In this document: in pieces, positions 10,756-22,245 of the stretch
Numbering within the stretch: position 1 is the first letter of the stretch
How the letters are laid out: each line of letters starts with the position of its first letter
NCBI GenBank assembly: GCA_022560025.1
Contig: JAFISE010000016.1
Span: forward strand, 186,001-250,000
DNA from: Stagonosporopsis chrysanthemi
Taxonomy: Eukaryota; Ascomycota; Dothideomycetes; Pleosporales; Didymellaceae
Direction: 5' to 3'
Length of the DNA stretch: 64,000 nt
The notes under the pieces: generated by a model
Databases searched by the model: none
What the model was told of the DNA's origin: nothing
What the model saw: only the letters and a program-made list of their open reading frames with translations
Made by a program: the position numbers and the translations under genes

Positions 10756-12233
10756 TCATGAGGGTAGGACGGATGTCTGCTTGGGTGACGTGCTGCCATT
10801 GGATAGGATAGGGCGGGGCTCGCGTTGTTGAGGTTCGCCGTATGCCCACTTTGTGGCGGCGTTGACTATGTTCGCGCAGACCGGATCGACGTACTTGAGC
10901 CACAGCGCCGCTGTGCGGTACAGGAGGTAGTAGAAGACGGCCACGGCAATGAAGATGTGTGTCGTAGACCCGCGCTGTAGGTCGAGCTGCTCGCCCTTCT
11001 CATTCCGTGGCGGGTTCATGGCGGATGGCAGGTAGATCATCCAAGTAAGGACCGATTTGATGAACGTGTTGTGCAGCAGGTACACAGGGAAACTGACGCG
11101 ACCGAGGAAGTTAAAGACTGGAGACGTGAGGATTTTGCGAGCCCTGGCAGAGAAGAAGACGCCGAGGAGCACGGTGGATGCACCAAGATGGTCCCAGTAG
11201 CGACGGATGTCCGCCTTCTCGACAGTCACACTGCGCATGACTTGCTGCATGGCGTGTGACCAATGGGCGTTCTGGGGGTTATCCTGTGGGTAGCCGGCAA
11301 GGAACATGCCGAACACGATCATGATGGCGGGGATGGGCGCGGGGAGGACAGAAGTGGCGGAGTCTTTGTAGTGGTTGTGGAGTTCGGCGACGAACATGCC
11401 CGTGACGATGTTCAGACCCTTGAGTGCGCCAATTGCGAGGCCTGTGATTGTTAGATGTGGTGTTCCGCCTGATGTATGCGCAGTTTGTGCTCACCCTCGC
11501 CCATCTGCCAGAAGTACACGTAAAGCACAGCGTAGATCAGCAAACGCGCTTTCGGTTTGACCATGACAGTTGCAAACATGGTGATGTAGACCAACATGCT
11601 ACCCTCCAGAAACAAATGCAGGGTCCACTGTGTACCGTCGTATTCGTTCCAGCCAATCGTCCATGTCTCCGTCTCCACCTTGACCAGCGACTTGAAGGCC
11701 GCCCACAGCGACGGCTCTTGCCTGTGCCAGCCCTGGCGGATCCACGTCGAGTCGACGTGCTTGGTCATATGATATGCGTTCGTGTTCGCCATGAACCAGG
11801 TGACAAAAGTCGCTGCCATGGTGGGCAGTACCAATCGGCCGGAGCGCGCCAGTGCGGAGCGCGCAATGCCTGTGAATGCGGCGTCATGGTTGCCGGCGCG
11901 CGACTTGCTGATGGGCCCGATCGAGTTGACGTATCCGGTGACGAGGAAGAAGATGGCGACGGCGCTGCGACCGCCCACAGCCAGGCGGAAGAAGGGCAGC
12001 TGGAACAGATGCGGCGCGGACTTGGGGTCGTTGGCGGGCGAGTGCAGCCAGGGCACGAGAGCGGTGCACAGATGACCGCACACGACCATGAAGGAAGCAA
12101 TGCCGCGCAGGCCCTGGAGGTAACGGTGTTAGCCGCAGTGGCACAAGCACAAGCACAAGCACAAGCATAAGCACAAGCAGGGGGCCCGTCTCGGACTACG
12201 CACATCTATCCAGTTGGCATCGCGGGGAGCCAT
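10756..12233 (-). CDS. Acyltransferase 3 family membrane protein
   Basis: This is an integral membrane O-acyltransferase of the acyltransferase 3 (OafA/YrhL-like) family, which moves acyl groups onto sugars or other extracytoplasmic acceptors. Three exons in transcript order (12233-12204, 12113-11495, 11441-10756) encode 444 aa. Exon 1 encodes only MAPRDANWID and joins GLRGIASFMVVCGHL, recreating the family start with its conserved arginine and histidine. Further motifs are GGRSAVAIFFLVTGYV, the GRLVLPTMAATF region, WTLHLFLEGS and, near the end, RVSFPVYLLHN. There are many hydrophobic segments, probably ten. The substrate cannot be read from sequence. Intron 1 (90 nt) contains a short hexamer microsatellite. 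Confidence 0.88.
12141..12180. repeat. Hexanucleotide microsatellite in acyltransferase intron 1
   Basis: About six imperfect copies of ACAAGC (plus strand), one with a C-to-T change, occupy nearly half of the 90-nt intron 12114-12203. Confidence 0.8.
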
Positions 12234-14130
12234 AGTGCCAGCGAGCGCGCGAGACAAGGAGCGTGGGTAGTTGGGAGTGTCCAAAGAGCAAAGAGAGAGC
12301 CGGTGCGCGTCGATCACGCCGTCTGCATTGCCGTTGCGCGCTGCAGGGTCTGGTTTGTAGCACCGAGCGAGCTGCTGCCGCTATTCTGCGCTAGGTATGA
12401 GGCTGGAAAGATGGAGGGATCGTGGATACGAGGTCGCCGGTAGGGATAGAAGGGAGGCCGGGCCAACAGACAGAAGAAAGCAGGCAGGCAGGCAAACAAA
12501 AGGCAGAGTCAAGAGACGGCAAACAAAAGGGCAAGCCAGGAGCGAGGATGGCGCCAGATATGGGTTTTGTCTCCCCAAGGCCGGCAAGGTAGTCTGCGTC
12601 TCCACCGGCATTTCGCAGGAATATGCAAGCCTGCAACGCGGCTCGCGAAGAGGGCAGGGTTGGCCGCCCCCGAGCGCCAACGTGCCAAGTAGGCAGGAGC
12701 TTAGCTGGACCTCCCCCTTCAGCGACTCGCAGCTGCGCACGCCTCGTGTGCCCTGTGCCGGCGGGCGCCTCCCGCTGACGGAGAATGCACGCATGGTGCC
12801 GCAGGAACAGGCTACGGACAATGCATTGAGCGCAGCCCAGCACAGCCTGTCGCGTGTCGTCGCCAGAAACAGACCCCGTCTTCTAGCCCGCCGTTCTGAC
12901 AGCGCGAGACAAGTCGACAGCCCACTAGCGAGCCCGCTGGCGGCACCTTTCGACGGGTCCAGGGCAGACGCTGCCCCTCGCTGCTGCGAAGGCATGTAGC
13001 ACCAATACCACGCAGTGTGCTGGAGCCAAGAAATTCCGCTCAACGCACCTCACTTGCGAGGAATCAATGCTGTGTCCTCAAAGCCTCAACCCTCTGGCGC
13101 GCTGCCGCTGCCGCTGCCGCTGCCACTGCCAGCAACACCTCTCCGGCTCAAGCCTTTCGTATTCGGAACGCTGGTACCGGACATGCCACAAGTCGACCAC
13201 GGATGGCTGACGCCGTGGCTAGCAAGTGCGCCTCTTGGGGCCATCGGTCTTGGCGCTGACGTTGCCTTGCATCCACTCTGCGTCCGCCTTTCCCGGGGCG
13301 CACCCCTGTCCATCCCTGCTGCTGTCAGGGGCAGTCTGCCCTGCTGCGACACAGGCGAGCCCGATTCAAGTTGATCATTTGTCCAAACATGCGTTTCGCA
13401 TACATTGCGGGAACGCGCTCGTCCAAAATGTCGTGCGAGCGACGCGTTTGCGCCTGTTTGATCTTCATTGCACGCTCCCCCCTCGAACACATTGCAATGG
13501 GACTACTGCGCTGTGAAGAGATGAGCCTCATTATTGAGCTATCGCTTTGTGAATATGTGTTCGGACTAGGCCTCCCACTCGCTCACGCAAAGTCCGATCC
13601 TCCGCTGCTAGTCATCCTAAACACGCTGTGCAAGCCAAGATGGCTGTCTGCGAATGGCGAATCTCTTCTTCTATCCTGGTCTCCGAGCGTACTTGTAGCT
13701 GACGGTAAATGCCCGAACAGCCTCCACGTTTCATGTCTTGATGCCACTCCATTTCCATCGGCCACAGTCACTGCGCTCGTATTGCACGGTCGTTGATCGA
13801 CCGAGTCGCGTGGACCTTGTCCCACTTTCCCCGTAATGTTTCTGATATCGCTCGTATTATGCTGTCGTCACCAGGTCCGTGGGGCCTTGACAAGCAGTAG
13901 AAAGCTTGATTGAGTGAACGACTTATATGTTCGCCGGAGACAATGTGTGGCCTTCACACGTGCATCACGTTGTTGGTGTGCATATGATACAAGTGTCATT
14001 GTGCTCAACTGAACTCGCAACTGCGAGCGTACGTATCCTCACATCTGCCGCCTTCGAACCTGTGCAAGTGCATCACTAACAAGTCCTGCTACCTATAACT
14101 CGCCAATCCATACCACCTCACTACAATTCC
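12234..14130. other. Intergenic, 1.9 kb, GC-rich
   Basis: This separates the upstream side of the acyltransferase gene from the 3' end of the Reb1-like gene. It contains small tandem repeats: GGCA units near 12480-12493 and CTGCCG units near 13100-13130. Several long frames on both strands are Ala/Arg/Ser-rich and look compositional. No gene is supported. Confidence 0.45.
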
Positions 14131-16656
14131 TTACAACTCTGGCTCGCTGTCGGTAACCAGTTCTTTCGACTTGAAAGACTTTGCAGTACTAAGTGTGCGC
14201 TTGTTCTGTTTCTTCTTGCTTGAACCTGCCTCAGAACCTGCACCGCTGTGCCTCTTTCTCTTCTTGCTCGAGTTGACGTGGGGTGCAACTTCTACATCAG
14301 CCTCGAGGTCGTCCTCAACGTACTCCACGGCTTGATATCGATCCTCGATGTCATCCCTGTGGTTCTCCTTCATGTAATTGTACAAGAGCCCAAGACGAGA
14401 CGTGAGGTTGCCGTCATCCTCGTCATCCTCGACATCCTCGTTATCAAGGACGAGCTCGCAGAGTCGTCTGAAGGCAGTTCGCAAGGTGCGTACAGACCAC
14501 CTGAAGTTCATGTTCTTAGCAACATCTTGCCATTCGATCTGATCGTCCGAGGTACACTCATTCGTGGTTGCTTGCTCGGAGACTTCAGCGACGAGATCGA
14601 ACCTGTCACCCCATAGCATGTCGTCCACACCCGGTGGGCTGGAATCAGCCTTCTCAACAACCGACTGGCGACTCTTCTTGACTTTTGATTTTCGACTCTT
14701 TTTCTCTGCAGGTGCTTTCTCGGACTTCTTTGCGGGAGCTCCCTCAGGAGGTGGAGTCTTTCTTGGCTTGATCTCGACGTCCAAGGTAGCTGGCGGCGCT
14801 CGAGCTTTCATTATTTTCCACTTTGCCTGGCATTGCAGTCGGCTGCGAGTATCGTTCAACTCTCTGCAGACTTCGTGCCAGTTGATGACAGGATAGTAGT
14901 CATCCAGAGGTGGCTTGCCAGTTTCTGCCCGCATGTCTTCAACACGTTGGCAGATCATGCTGAGAACCCTAACCAGATTCTCCTCTTCGTCTGTGGTCCA
15001 GCGTTTCGTGTTTCTGTTCTCGCCGTGCCGCACGTAGTCCTTCCAACGATTGTAGACGTCGATTTCGAGACGATTAAGTTGTGTCGCAATGAGCCTCCAT
15101 TGTCCAGGATGGAGATTGACGAGGTCCTTTAGCTGCTCCTCATCTTCCGTAGACCAGCGACCTCGCTGATACATATGATACGTAGAACGGACATGCTGCC
15201 TGAGATCCTTCGGCCTGCGCAACAGTCCTGCATTGTTAACCTCATCCCAGAAAGCATCGCTATCCCTCCTGGCTTGAGCCTCGGTTTGATGGTTGTGTCT
15301 CTCCTGGCGTGTGGTCCATTGAATGATCTCAACAAGGTCGGCAGTGTCGAGGCTGTTTCGCTCCTGGTAATCTCTTATCGCTCTTCGTAGCAACTCCTTC
15401 TCATCGGCAGTGTAATCGCCACTCGTGCGTTTGTCAGGCGGATGCCCAAGCTCATGTGTCGTTTCAAGCGCTTTATCCGCCGCCGTACGGTCGTCGCCGT
15501 CACGGGATCGTTGGTAAGTCTTGTTGGGATCCGCCCTACTCATCCTACGGTTTTTACTGGTAGTAACCCCTCCAACACTATATCGTGAGCGTTTCGCCCC
15601 GGTCGCGGACGATTCACCACGGCTTGATGGGTCCTCAGCATCAACATCCATGTATGTGAAAGGTTGAGATGGGGTTTCAACCACACTGGGGATGGGTACG
15701 TCCTGTTCAAGGGGAGTTGTTGCGACCTCTTTGCCTTTTCTTGTCCTTTTCCGCTTGCTGCCATTGGCCCCTGACGTCTCCGGTGTAGGCGCTGCAGCTG
15801 CAGCATCGGCCGCATCTGCCTCGACGTTCATTTCCTCGGTCGCATCATCATGCGCATCAGCTGGTGTCGAAACCTTACTAGCAGACTGCGACTTTCGCGA
15901 CCTTTCTCCGTTGAGCCTTTCAAGGAGATCCTTTGGGGTCAGAGGCAGCTCTTCGGCGTCTGAGATGTTATTCTGCTGGTCAAGCTCCTCAGCTGCTGGC
16001 TCCGGAGCCGCTTCTTGTGTCGTTGCGGGTGTTTCACCGACTCCAGTGGTGTCCAAGTCTACACTGTTCATGGAATGTCGCGACTTGTTCTCCCAGCGCT
16101 GTTTATGACCCGCCTGACTCTCGGGTGTTGCGGACGACGATGGCGTGGCTTCTTGAACGGGTTCCTCATACGGCGTGGCCAGTATGGCGTTGCTGCTGTT
16201 CACTACCGCCTCAGGCTTCGCATCCTTCTTGTTCTTCTTGCCCCTCTTGGGCCTTTTGTTCGAAGTGTTGGGCGAGACGGTTTGACTTGCGGTCAATTGG
16301 GTCAGGGCGGGTACGCCGTTCGCTTGCGCCTCGGCTTGAGAGTCGGGCACCTCGATCTGCGTCGAACGCATGGTGGACCGAAATGCGCGGCTCTTCGACG
16401 GTGAAGTGCCGACGAAGTCCTGCAGGTCCTGGAGCGAATAGGTCGGAAGCGGTGAGCCGTGGAGAGTGTCGCGCTGACCGCCCTGGGTTCTACCCAACCT
16501 CCTGGTATTTTTCGCGCCGGAACCGGGGCTTTTCTTCGCGGTCGCCGGCGATGCGCCGTTGAGGTTGAGGGGGATGGCGGAGCCTTCGTAGTCTGCCGAG
16601 TGGGTGGTGGCACGAGCCTCGCTCATGAGCTGCTGCGAGGCTGCCTCGTCGTCCAT
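14131..16656 (-). CDS. Reb1/TTF1-type Myb DNA-binding protein
   Basis: This is a nuclear DNA-binding protein of the family that includes fission yeast Reb1 and mammalian TTF1. Those factors bind rDNA spacer sites to end RNA polymerase I transcription and block replication forks. It is a single exon of 841 aa. The N-terminal half is disordered and charged (PKRGKKNKKD, SKRKRTRKGKE). A helical pre-Myb segment (DLVEIIQWTTRQERH, about 445-470) precedes two Myb/SANT repeats. Repeat 1 is at about 499-545 (RGRWSTEDEEQLKDLV, WRLIATQL, YNRWKDYV). Repeat 2 is at about 552-617 (KRWTTDEEENLVRVL, INWHEVCREL, CQAKWKIMKA). The C-terminus has a third SANT-like stretch and basic tails (KKRKRHSG, KKKQNKR). The rDNA role is inferred from family resemblance. 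Confidence 0.85.
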   Translation of the reverse strand: MDDEAASQQLMSEARATTHSADYEGSAIPLNLNGASPATAKKSPGSGAKNTRRLGRTQGGQRDTLHGSPLPTYSLQDLQDFVGTSPSKSRAFRSTMRSTQIEVPDSQAEAQANGVPALTQLTASQTVSPNTSNKRPKRGKKNKKDAKPEAVVNSSNAILATPYEEPVQEATPSSSATPESQAGHKQRWENKSRHSMNSVDLDTTGVGETPATTQEAAPEPAAEELDQQNNISDAEELPLTPKDLLERLNGERSRKSQSASKVSTPADAHDDATEEMNVEADAADAAAAAPTPETSGANGSKRKRTRKGKEVATTPLEQDVPIPSVVETPSQPFTYMDVDAEDPSSRGESSATGAKRSRYSVGGVTTSKNRRMSRADPNKTYQRSRDGDDRTAADKALETTHELGHPPDKRTSGDYTADEKELLRRAIRDYQERNSLDTADLVEIIQWTTRQERHNHQTEAQARRDSDAFWDEVNNAGLLRRPKDLRQHVRSTYHMYQRGRWSTEDEEQLKDLVNLHPGQWRLIATQLNRLEIDVYNRWKDYVRHGENRNTKRWTTDEEENLVRVLSMICQRVEDMRAETGKPPLDDYYPVINWHEVCRELNDTRSRLQCQAKWKIMKARAPPATLDVEIKPRKTPPPEGAPAKKSEKAPAEKKSRKSKVKKSRQSVVEKADSSPPGVDDMLWGDRFDLVAEVSEQATTNECTSDDQIEWQDVAKNMNFRWSVRTLRTAFRRLCELVLDNEDVEDDEDDGNLTSRLGLLYNYMKENHRDDIEDRYQAVEYVEDDLEADVEVAPHVNSSKKRKRHSGAGSEAGSSKKKQNKRTLSTAKSFKSKELVTDSEPEL

Positions 16657-17688
16657 CGTAGGAGCTAAGAGTCCGGGCTGTCAGCTGGAGCTTTGTATGG
16701 GGGTTGCGAAGCCGGGCCGTGAGCAAATCCATCCATACAAGACGGGAACGCGCTAGGACTTACAACAGCGGGGCTCGGCTTTTGCGAGGCTGGGAGTTGC
16801 GGCGGACCTGGCCGTGGGCGGACTGGAGCGATTGTCTTGTGGGCTGGGAATTGGCTGTGAGGAGGAAACGCCCATCACTGGCGAGCGAGCATCGTGGGTG
16901 GTGCGCTGCTCTTATGCGGCTCGGCTCTCCTCTGCTGTTTGTTCGTGTCGCGAGGAGAAATCACGGTGAACTTGGCAACCACGCGCTAGCCCGTCGCTAG
17001 CGTGGACCCCGACTCCAATCGAACTTTCCTAGGGAACAGTGAAGAACAGAAGCACGTTCATGTTGCTGGTTGGGTTACAAGTCCACTATATCTCTGCTTG
17101 CTCCTCGGCAAGTTGGCAGCAGAAATTGAGCGTCGTTTGCAGAGCAACAAGCGCAATACGTATTTAGTCCACTCTTGCAGGTTCATTCACGTCGATTCGA
17201 GAAATCGATCTTGAGAAGGCGAAGGCATGAACTTGTACGAACAACACGCCCTCCACGCCAAAGACTGCTCAACTTGCTCTCTGCTCTCTGCTCTCTGTCA
17301 GCACGGTCCCCACCTGCCTACTCACCGTGAAGCGCCCTCGTGAAGCACCCAAGTCGTGCTCGATGCTCCACACGCACGCATTCAGCACACCACTCTGGAC
17401 AATGTTCGACATCACCACTCCCCGCCGCCCGTACTGTTTGTCAGCGAAAGATTGCGCTTAACTCACGTTAAGTAAACCACATGCCGTGGGCTTACCGTTC
17501 GCGGACCGTTGATTGGCTGTAGTGTACGGGGTTCTCTAACGTCATTGTCGCTGGATGCAACATCATTCACGATTGGCAGCTTAAGTCCGTGTGACCCCGC
17601 CCGTCGCTACAGACGAATTCTGCTGCCTTGACAGTCTTGACAAGCTTCACTACACTTCACTCTATCGTTTTGGAACCTAGATCGATAC
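16657..17688. other. Shared upstream region of Reb1-like and b561 genes
   Basis: A 1-kb divergent promoter region with no recognised gene. A CTCTCTG repeat occurs at about 17277-17299. Frames inside start at GTG codons and match nothing. Confidence 0.45.
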
Positions 17689-18596
17689 ATGATGGCATCA
17701 GCAACTGGGATACCTCCAAATGTAGCTGCGGCGCGTGGGCAGAGCGAAGAGGAGCCTCTTCTAGGGAGGAGAGGGGATGCAAGCCAGCCGGACGGACAGC
17801 CACTGTACCACAATCTTTGGATAGGTCAGGACTCAAGCTTTCGTTGGCGAAACATGTAATTGACGCTATCCAGGCACCGCTGCTGTTGCACAAGGAGGCA
17901 TTTGGATTGTGAGTTCTGCATAGCAAAGATTGAATTCGGCTGACAGTCGACAGCTGGCTGCCATAATCTGGGGCGCCATCCTCACACAGAAGCTGATCTT
18001 CTTCTCCGCCCACCCCGTAAGCTGCAATGCTCCTCCTAGCCGAACACCCACTGACCTAGCTTCAGCTCTTGAACTCCGCAGGCTTCCTCCTCGCCATTCA
18101 AGCCGCTCTCATCCTCCAACCAACCCACACCCCCGAGCAAAAGCGCTCGGGCACGCTTGCCCACTTCCTCTTTCACGTCTTCGGCACCTCCGCACTGACC
18201 GCTGGCCTTGTCATCATCGAGCTGAACAAAGCCGGCCCCGGGCACGAGCATTTCAAATCCCCACACGCGATTCTCGGTCTTGCTTTCTACGTCCTGGTAT
18301 ACATTCAATCTATTGTGGGGTTCACGCAGTACTATACCCCAAGTCTGTACGGCGGCGTGGACAATGCGAAGAGCATCTACAAATACCACAGAGTTGGTGG
18401 CTATGTGATTGCAACACTGGGACTTGCGACTATCTGCGCGGCGTCGTGGACGACGTACAGTCTTAATGTGGCGCATATCCAGCACTGGGCGGTTATCGTC
18501 GCGAGTGTGCTTGTGCTGGTCGGGACAGTGCCGCGGATCAGACTGAGCAAGTTTGGGCTGAAGAAGGATGAGGGCCAGATCAGGTTGCAGACTTAG
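17689..18596 (+). CDS. Cytochrome b561 domain membrane protein
   Basis: This is a six-helix transmembrane di-heme protein of the b561 family, which passes electrons across membranes, typically from ascorbate. Four exons (17689-17824, 17874-17908, 17954-18016, 18066-18596) give 254 aa. A soluble N-terminus with an EEEPLLGR acidic-dileucine-like motif is followed by YHNLWIGTAAVAQGGIWI. The helices carry the expected heme histidines: His77 in SAHPLLNS, His111 or His115 in AHFLFHVFG, His145 in SPHAILG and His186 in KYHRVGGY. Exon 2 is only 35 nt and intron 2 only 45 nt. Two ATGs lie in tandem at 17689 and 17692. EEEPLLGR suggests vacuolar or endosomal sorting, which is inference. Confidence 0.9.
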
Positions 18597-19356
18597 GTGG
18601 GCAGAGGGTGAGGAGAATATCGAAGTCTTGTAGGGAGGAATAAAGTGTGTGTGTTGGACTTGGCGTTTGGCGTCAAGGTCTTCTGGCTCATCATGCATTT
18701 CTACACGTGGTAAGATTGTACAGCTTGGGGCATCACAGGCGTAACAGTACTCATCCAGAATTTTGCACGCATCGACATACTAGATTGAGCGTTTGTTCAA
18801 CCCAGCATTGCACAACCCCGAAAACAAACATAATTCCATTCACTATAGCATTGTACTTTTTCACATGTATGCGCACTATCTCTGCACACTATTTCTGCAC
18901 AATGCTACTCTAGATTCCCTGGGATGTTCTCGAGCAGTGTTGTTAGGAACTCCGACATCAACAAAGTCGCACTGCACAGCTCACAACTCACGATCCAGAG
19001 CCCGCAACCGACAAATCACAAAGGCAATAATGCAAACAACAGAGCACCGACGTCGACATAGCCACTGGGTCAAGATACCCACGGTCCTCGTGGTAGCAAC
19101 CGTCGTATTCACAATATCGGCCTGTGTACACATATACTACACATGCAAGGACAAAATCACGTACAAGCGCCGGGGCGCCATCACAGTTCCCGACAGCGAC
19201 CAATCACATCAAGAGTAGCGAAAGTAACAAGGTAGAATAATGCAAGGTTCCATTTTGAGCGCCAGATCAGGTATCAACATGCGCGACGCGTATATGCAAA
19301 GTAAAATCAGGGTAGGAGTTAGGGGAAATAGCAGGGATAGAAGGTTGACAGCGCGT
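18597..19356. other. Intergenic between convergent genes
   Basis: This contains only the doubtful small ORF at 19030-19218. Otherwise it is 3' flank of the b561 and SCOT genes. Confidence 0.4.
19030..19218 (+). CDS. Possible small single-pass membrane protein
   Basis: A 62-codon ATG frame encodes a basic N-terminus (EHRRRHSHWVK), one strong hydrophobic helix (IPTVLVVATVVFTISACV) and a hydrophilic tail ending SDQSHQE. It lies between two convergent genes. Nothing shows it is translated, and it could be chance. Confidence 0.22.
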   Translation: MQTTEHRRRHSHWVKIPTVLVVATVVFTISACVHIYYTCKDKITYKRRGAITVPDSDQSHQE

Positions 19357-21020
19357 TTACAGCATGGGCTTGATCTCAGCAGCCTCCTTGAAGTCGGCAC
19401 CGGTCTTCGATCGCACTTCGTCGACTGTGACGCCGTCTGCGAGCTCGATAAGAGTCAGGCCCTCTGTAAAGTCGACGTCGAATACACACTATTTTGGTTA
19501 GCCTCTGACTTTGAAGTGTTTGGTGTCTGGCAGAAGGGAGGGGAACATACCAAATCGGTGATAATCCTGCTCACGCACGCCTTACCCGTGAGCGGGAACT
19601 CGCACTGCTTGAGAATCTTCGGCCTGCCCTTCTTGTCCGTGTGCTCCATTGTGACAACGACCTTGGTCATGCTCGGGTTGGAAACGAGATCCATGGCGCC
19701 GCCGAAGCCCTTCACCTTGCCGGGCAACATCCAGTTCGCCAGGTCGCCTCGCGCCGAGACTTGCATGGCGCCGAGGATGGTAAGGTCGATCTTGCCCGCG
19801 CGGATCATGCCGAACGACTCTTCTGAGCCGAAGCACGAAGCGCCGGGGAGGAGAGTAACAGTCTCTTTACCCGCGTTGATCAGGTCGGGGTCCTCGAGGC
19901 CCTTCTGTGGGTATGGACCCAGGCCCAAAATCCCGTTTTCGGACTGCAGTTGGACTTCTACGCTGGCGTCGACGAAGGAGGGGGCCAGCATGGGCATGCC
20001 GATTCCGAGGTTGGCGTACATGCCGTTCTTGAACTCCTTTGCTGCGCGCCTGACGATGCGCTCGCGCTTGCTTGCGGCATCGCCGGATCCGAGAGCGTTG
20101 ACGGCGTCTGCGGGGTCTTTTGCGTTGACGGTCTTCTCGATCTTCTTCTCGGCGGTGGACTGGATGACGCGGTCGACGTAGATTCCGGGGACGTGGACGG
20201 CATTGGGCTCGATCTCACCGGGCTCGACGATGTGCTCTGCCTCAACGATTGTGACTTTGGCGTTGCGTGCCATGGCACCGTTGAAGTTCTGCGCACTGAA
20301 GCGGAATTGAAGGTTACCAAGACGGTCGGCCTTGTAGGCTTTGATGAAGGCGTAGTCACCCCTGATCGCCTCTTCCATGACGAACGACTTGCCCTGGAAG
20401 ACCTTGACATCGCGAGGGGTGGAGTACTGGGCGACTGACCCATCGCTGTTGTGGCGGAGAGCGAGCTCACCGGTCTGGACAACGGTACCAAAAGCGGCAG
20501 GTGTGTAGAAAGCAGGAATGCCCGCACCGCCTGCGCGACACCTTTCGGCAAGGGTGCCTTGGGGTGTGAGTTCGAGCTCGAGTTCGCCGGTCAAGTACAT
20601 TTGCTCCAGGACCTTGTTCTCGCCGACGTACGAAGCGATCATCTTCCGGACTTGCTTGCTCTCCAGCAGAAGACCAAGCCCTCCACCAACAACGCCCGCG
20701 TTGTTGGAGACCGCGGTCAGACCAGTAATTGAGGGCTTCTCCTTCACTGCGTCAATGAGCGTGTCGGGTACACCAGACAGTCCAAAGCCACCGCACAAAA
20801 GGGTGCTATCCGACTTCATGTCCTCGATCGCAGCTTGCGCCGATGGGAAGACCTTGTTGATTTCATTGCGGCGGAGGGAAGAGCTGAAGCTACGCGCGAG
20901 ATTGAGGTAGGTCTATAGAGGTCAATTGGAGTTTTCTAAAGCTTGGGAAGGCACAGGTACCTTTGTGCTGCTCCGGGAGAAAGTGCGCGCGGTGCGGAGT
21001 GTGAGGGTTATTGACGGCAT
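19357..21020 (-). CDS. Succinyl-CoA:3-ketoacid CoA-transferase, mitochondrial
   Basis: SCOT transfers CoA from succinyl-CoA to acetoacetate in the mitochondrial matrix, for ketone body use. In fungi related enzymes also handle acetyl- and propionyl-CoA. Three exons in transcript order (21020-20961, 20912-19551, 19488-19357) encode 517 aa, the usual length. The N-terminus MPSITLTLRTARTFSRSS is a mitochondrial targeting sequence. The alpha part has TLLCGGFGLSGVPDTLI. The beta part has YANLGIGMPML and the catalytic-glutamate motif SENGILGLGP. The C-terminus EIKPML requires removal of the 62-nt intron 19489-19550; read through, the frame gives an unrelated tail. The family assignment is firm; substrate range is not visible. 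Confidence 0.95.
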
Positions 21021-22138
21021 CGTGCTGGAAGCTCACGAATCTCTGCAGATCCAATTGTACAAGAGCTTGAAGTAACTACGTAACAACGAGAACAATAAAG
21101 TACTCGCGAGCGATAGACGGAGGTGAGGCTGTTTGTGAGAGGGTTGACGCTCCGTACTGCGGCTGCTCGGTTGTTCTTGAGCGCGTTGCATCGGCCGGCA
21201 CCGGCTGCACGCCCCGGACTTCGCGGAATGTGGAGGGGAAAGCAGGGAGAAGCCAACCTTGCTCAGGGTGCTAATGGCCATGCTGAGCCTTCATTGGCCA
21301 CCTTTGACTCGCTCTGGAAAGTTGCGGAAAAGGCATCCCATACACTCTTTCTCCCCTCTAGAAACAGTGTCAGTCTTGCCCACTTGCCGTGTAGTCTCAC
21401 ATGCTCCCAATGGCAAGTGACAATGCATTCCGACTATCGGCCTATATAGCCTTGAACAACGTTTTTATCGTATGTTTCTGCAACGAGAAACCGTATGATG
21501 TGCCATTATCGAAGACTGCATGGCAGAAAGCCTCTGGATCCTGTCTTGAGTACCTTACGTGCCTCAATTTGCGTGACAGTGTTGTAACACGATGTAATCG
21601 TGTGAACGTCCAACAAATCCTTCCACTTCGCGATGCGTTATCAACGAACAAGCCCGTACCACCCTTCTTGAGCGATCAAAACAGCGATACAATGGTGAGA
21701 CGAAGATGTGGTAGTTCATCCGTATGATTAGTCAATTTGCAAGTAAGTGAATACACGGAACTGGAGGGCTTAAAACATTCACATCGTGTAGATAATGCGG
21801 TGATTGATAAATTGCCTTGCACCATCTCCATGCGAACACGAATTTCGATATTATTTGAGTAGCAACCGTCTACTGCCATAAATTCTGTTTAAAGGCGTGG
21901 TTGAGGTCACTCTTTCCGTGCTTTAGGTCCAGCAAAGTCTCCTAAGCAAAACGTCATGGCATTGCTTGTATTCAACATTAAACGAAATGAACACAACGTT
22001 CCTAAGAAGCCGCTAAGCATCAGAGCGAAATACAGGGCCCTTTTGCAGCGCAAAAAGGGTGCTAGCGCTGTCGCGCTTCCACTCCCGCACCAGCTCCACC
22101 CACCCCCAAAAATGTACCCAAACATGCAGCAGACCGCC
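21021..22138. other. Intergenic, SCOT upstream region to tRNA
   Basis: No gene is recognised. The first few hundred bases are the SCOT promoter. Frames here lack good starts or family resemblance. Confidence 0.45.
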
Positions 22139-22145
22139 AAAAAAA
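22139..22145 (-). terminator. RNA polymerase III oligo-T terminator of tRNA-Ala
   Basis: Seven A on the plus strand read as T7 in the tRNA direction, four bases past the discriminator base. This is a normal Pol III stop and supports a working transcription unit. Confidence 0.85.
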
Positions 22146-22185
22146 GAACTGGACTCGCGGGGAATCGAACCCCGGACCACTCCCA

Positions 22186-22219
22186 GGTGTATTCGACTGG
22201 CTCCGATGGAGCTGCGAGA
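22186..22219 (-). other. Canonical tRNA anticodon-loop intron (34 nt)
   Basis: This lies directly after A37 of the tRNA-Ala, the standard site for the tRNA splicing endonuclease. It contains a small hairpin (GCTCC, 3-nt loop, GGAGC). The exact ends may shift by a base. Confidence 0.85.
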
Positions 22220-22245
22220 TGCTAAGGGAGTATTATACCACTAAA

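Noticed and set aside
12381..13043. 220-codon minus-strand frame in the GC-rich intergenic region
   Set aside because: Composition is Ala/Ser/Leu/Arg-biased, frames are open on both strands, and no domain or splice pattern supports it.
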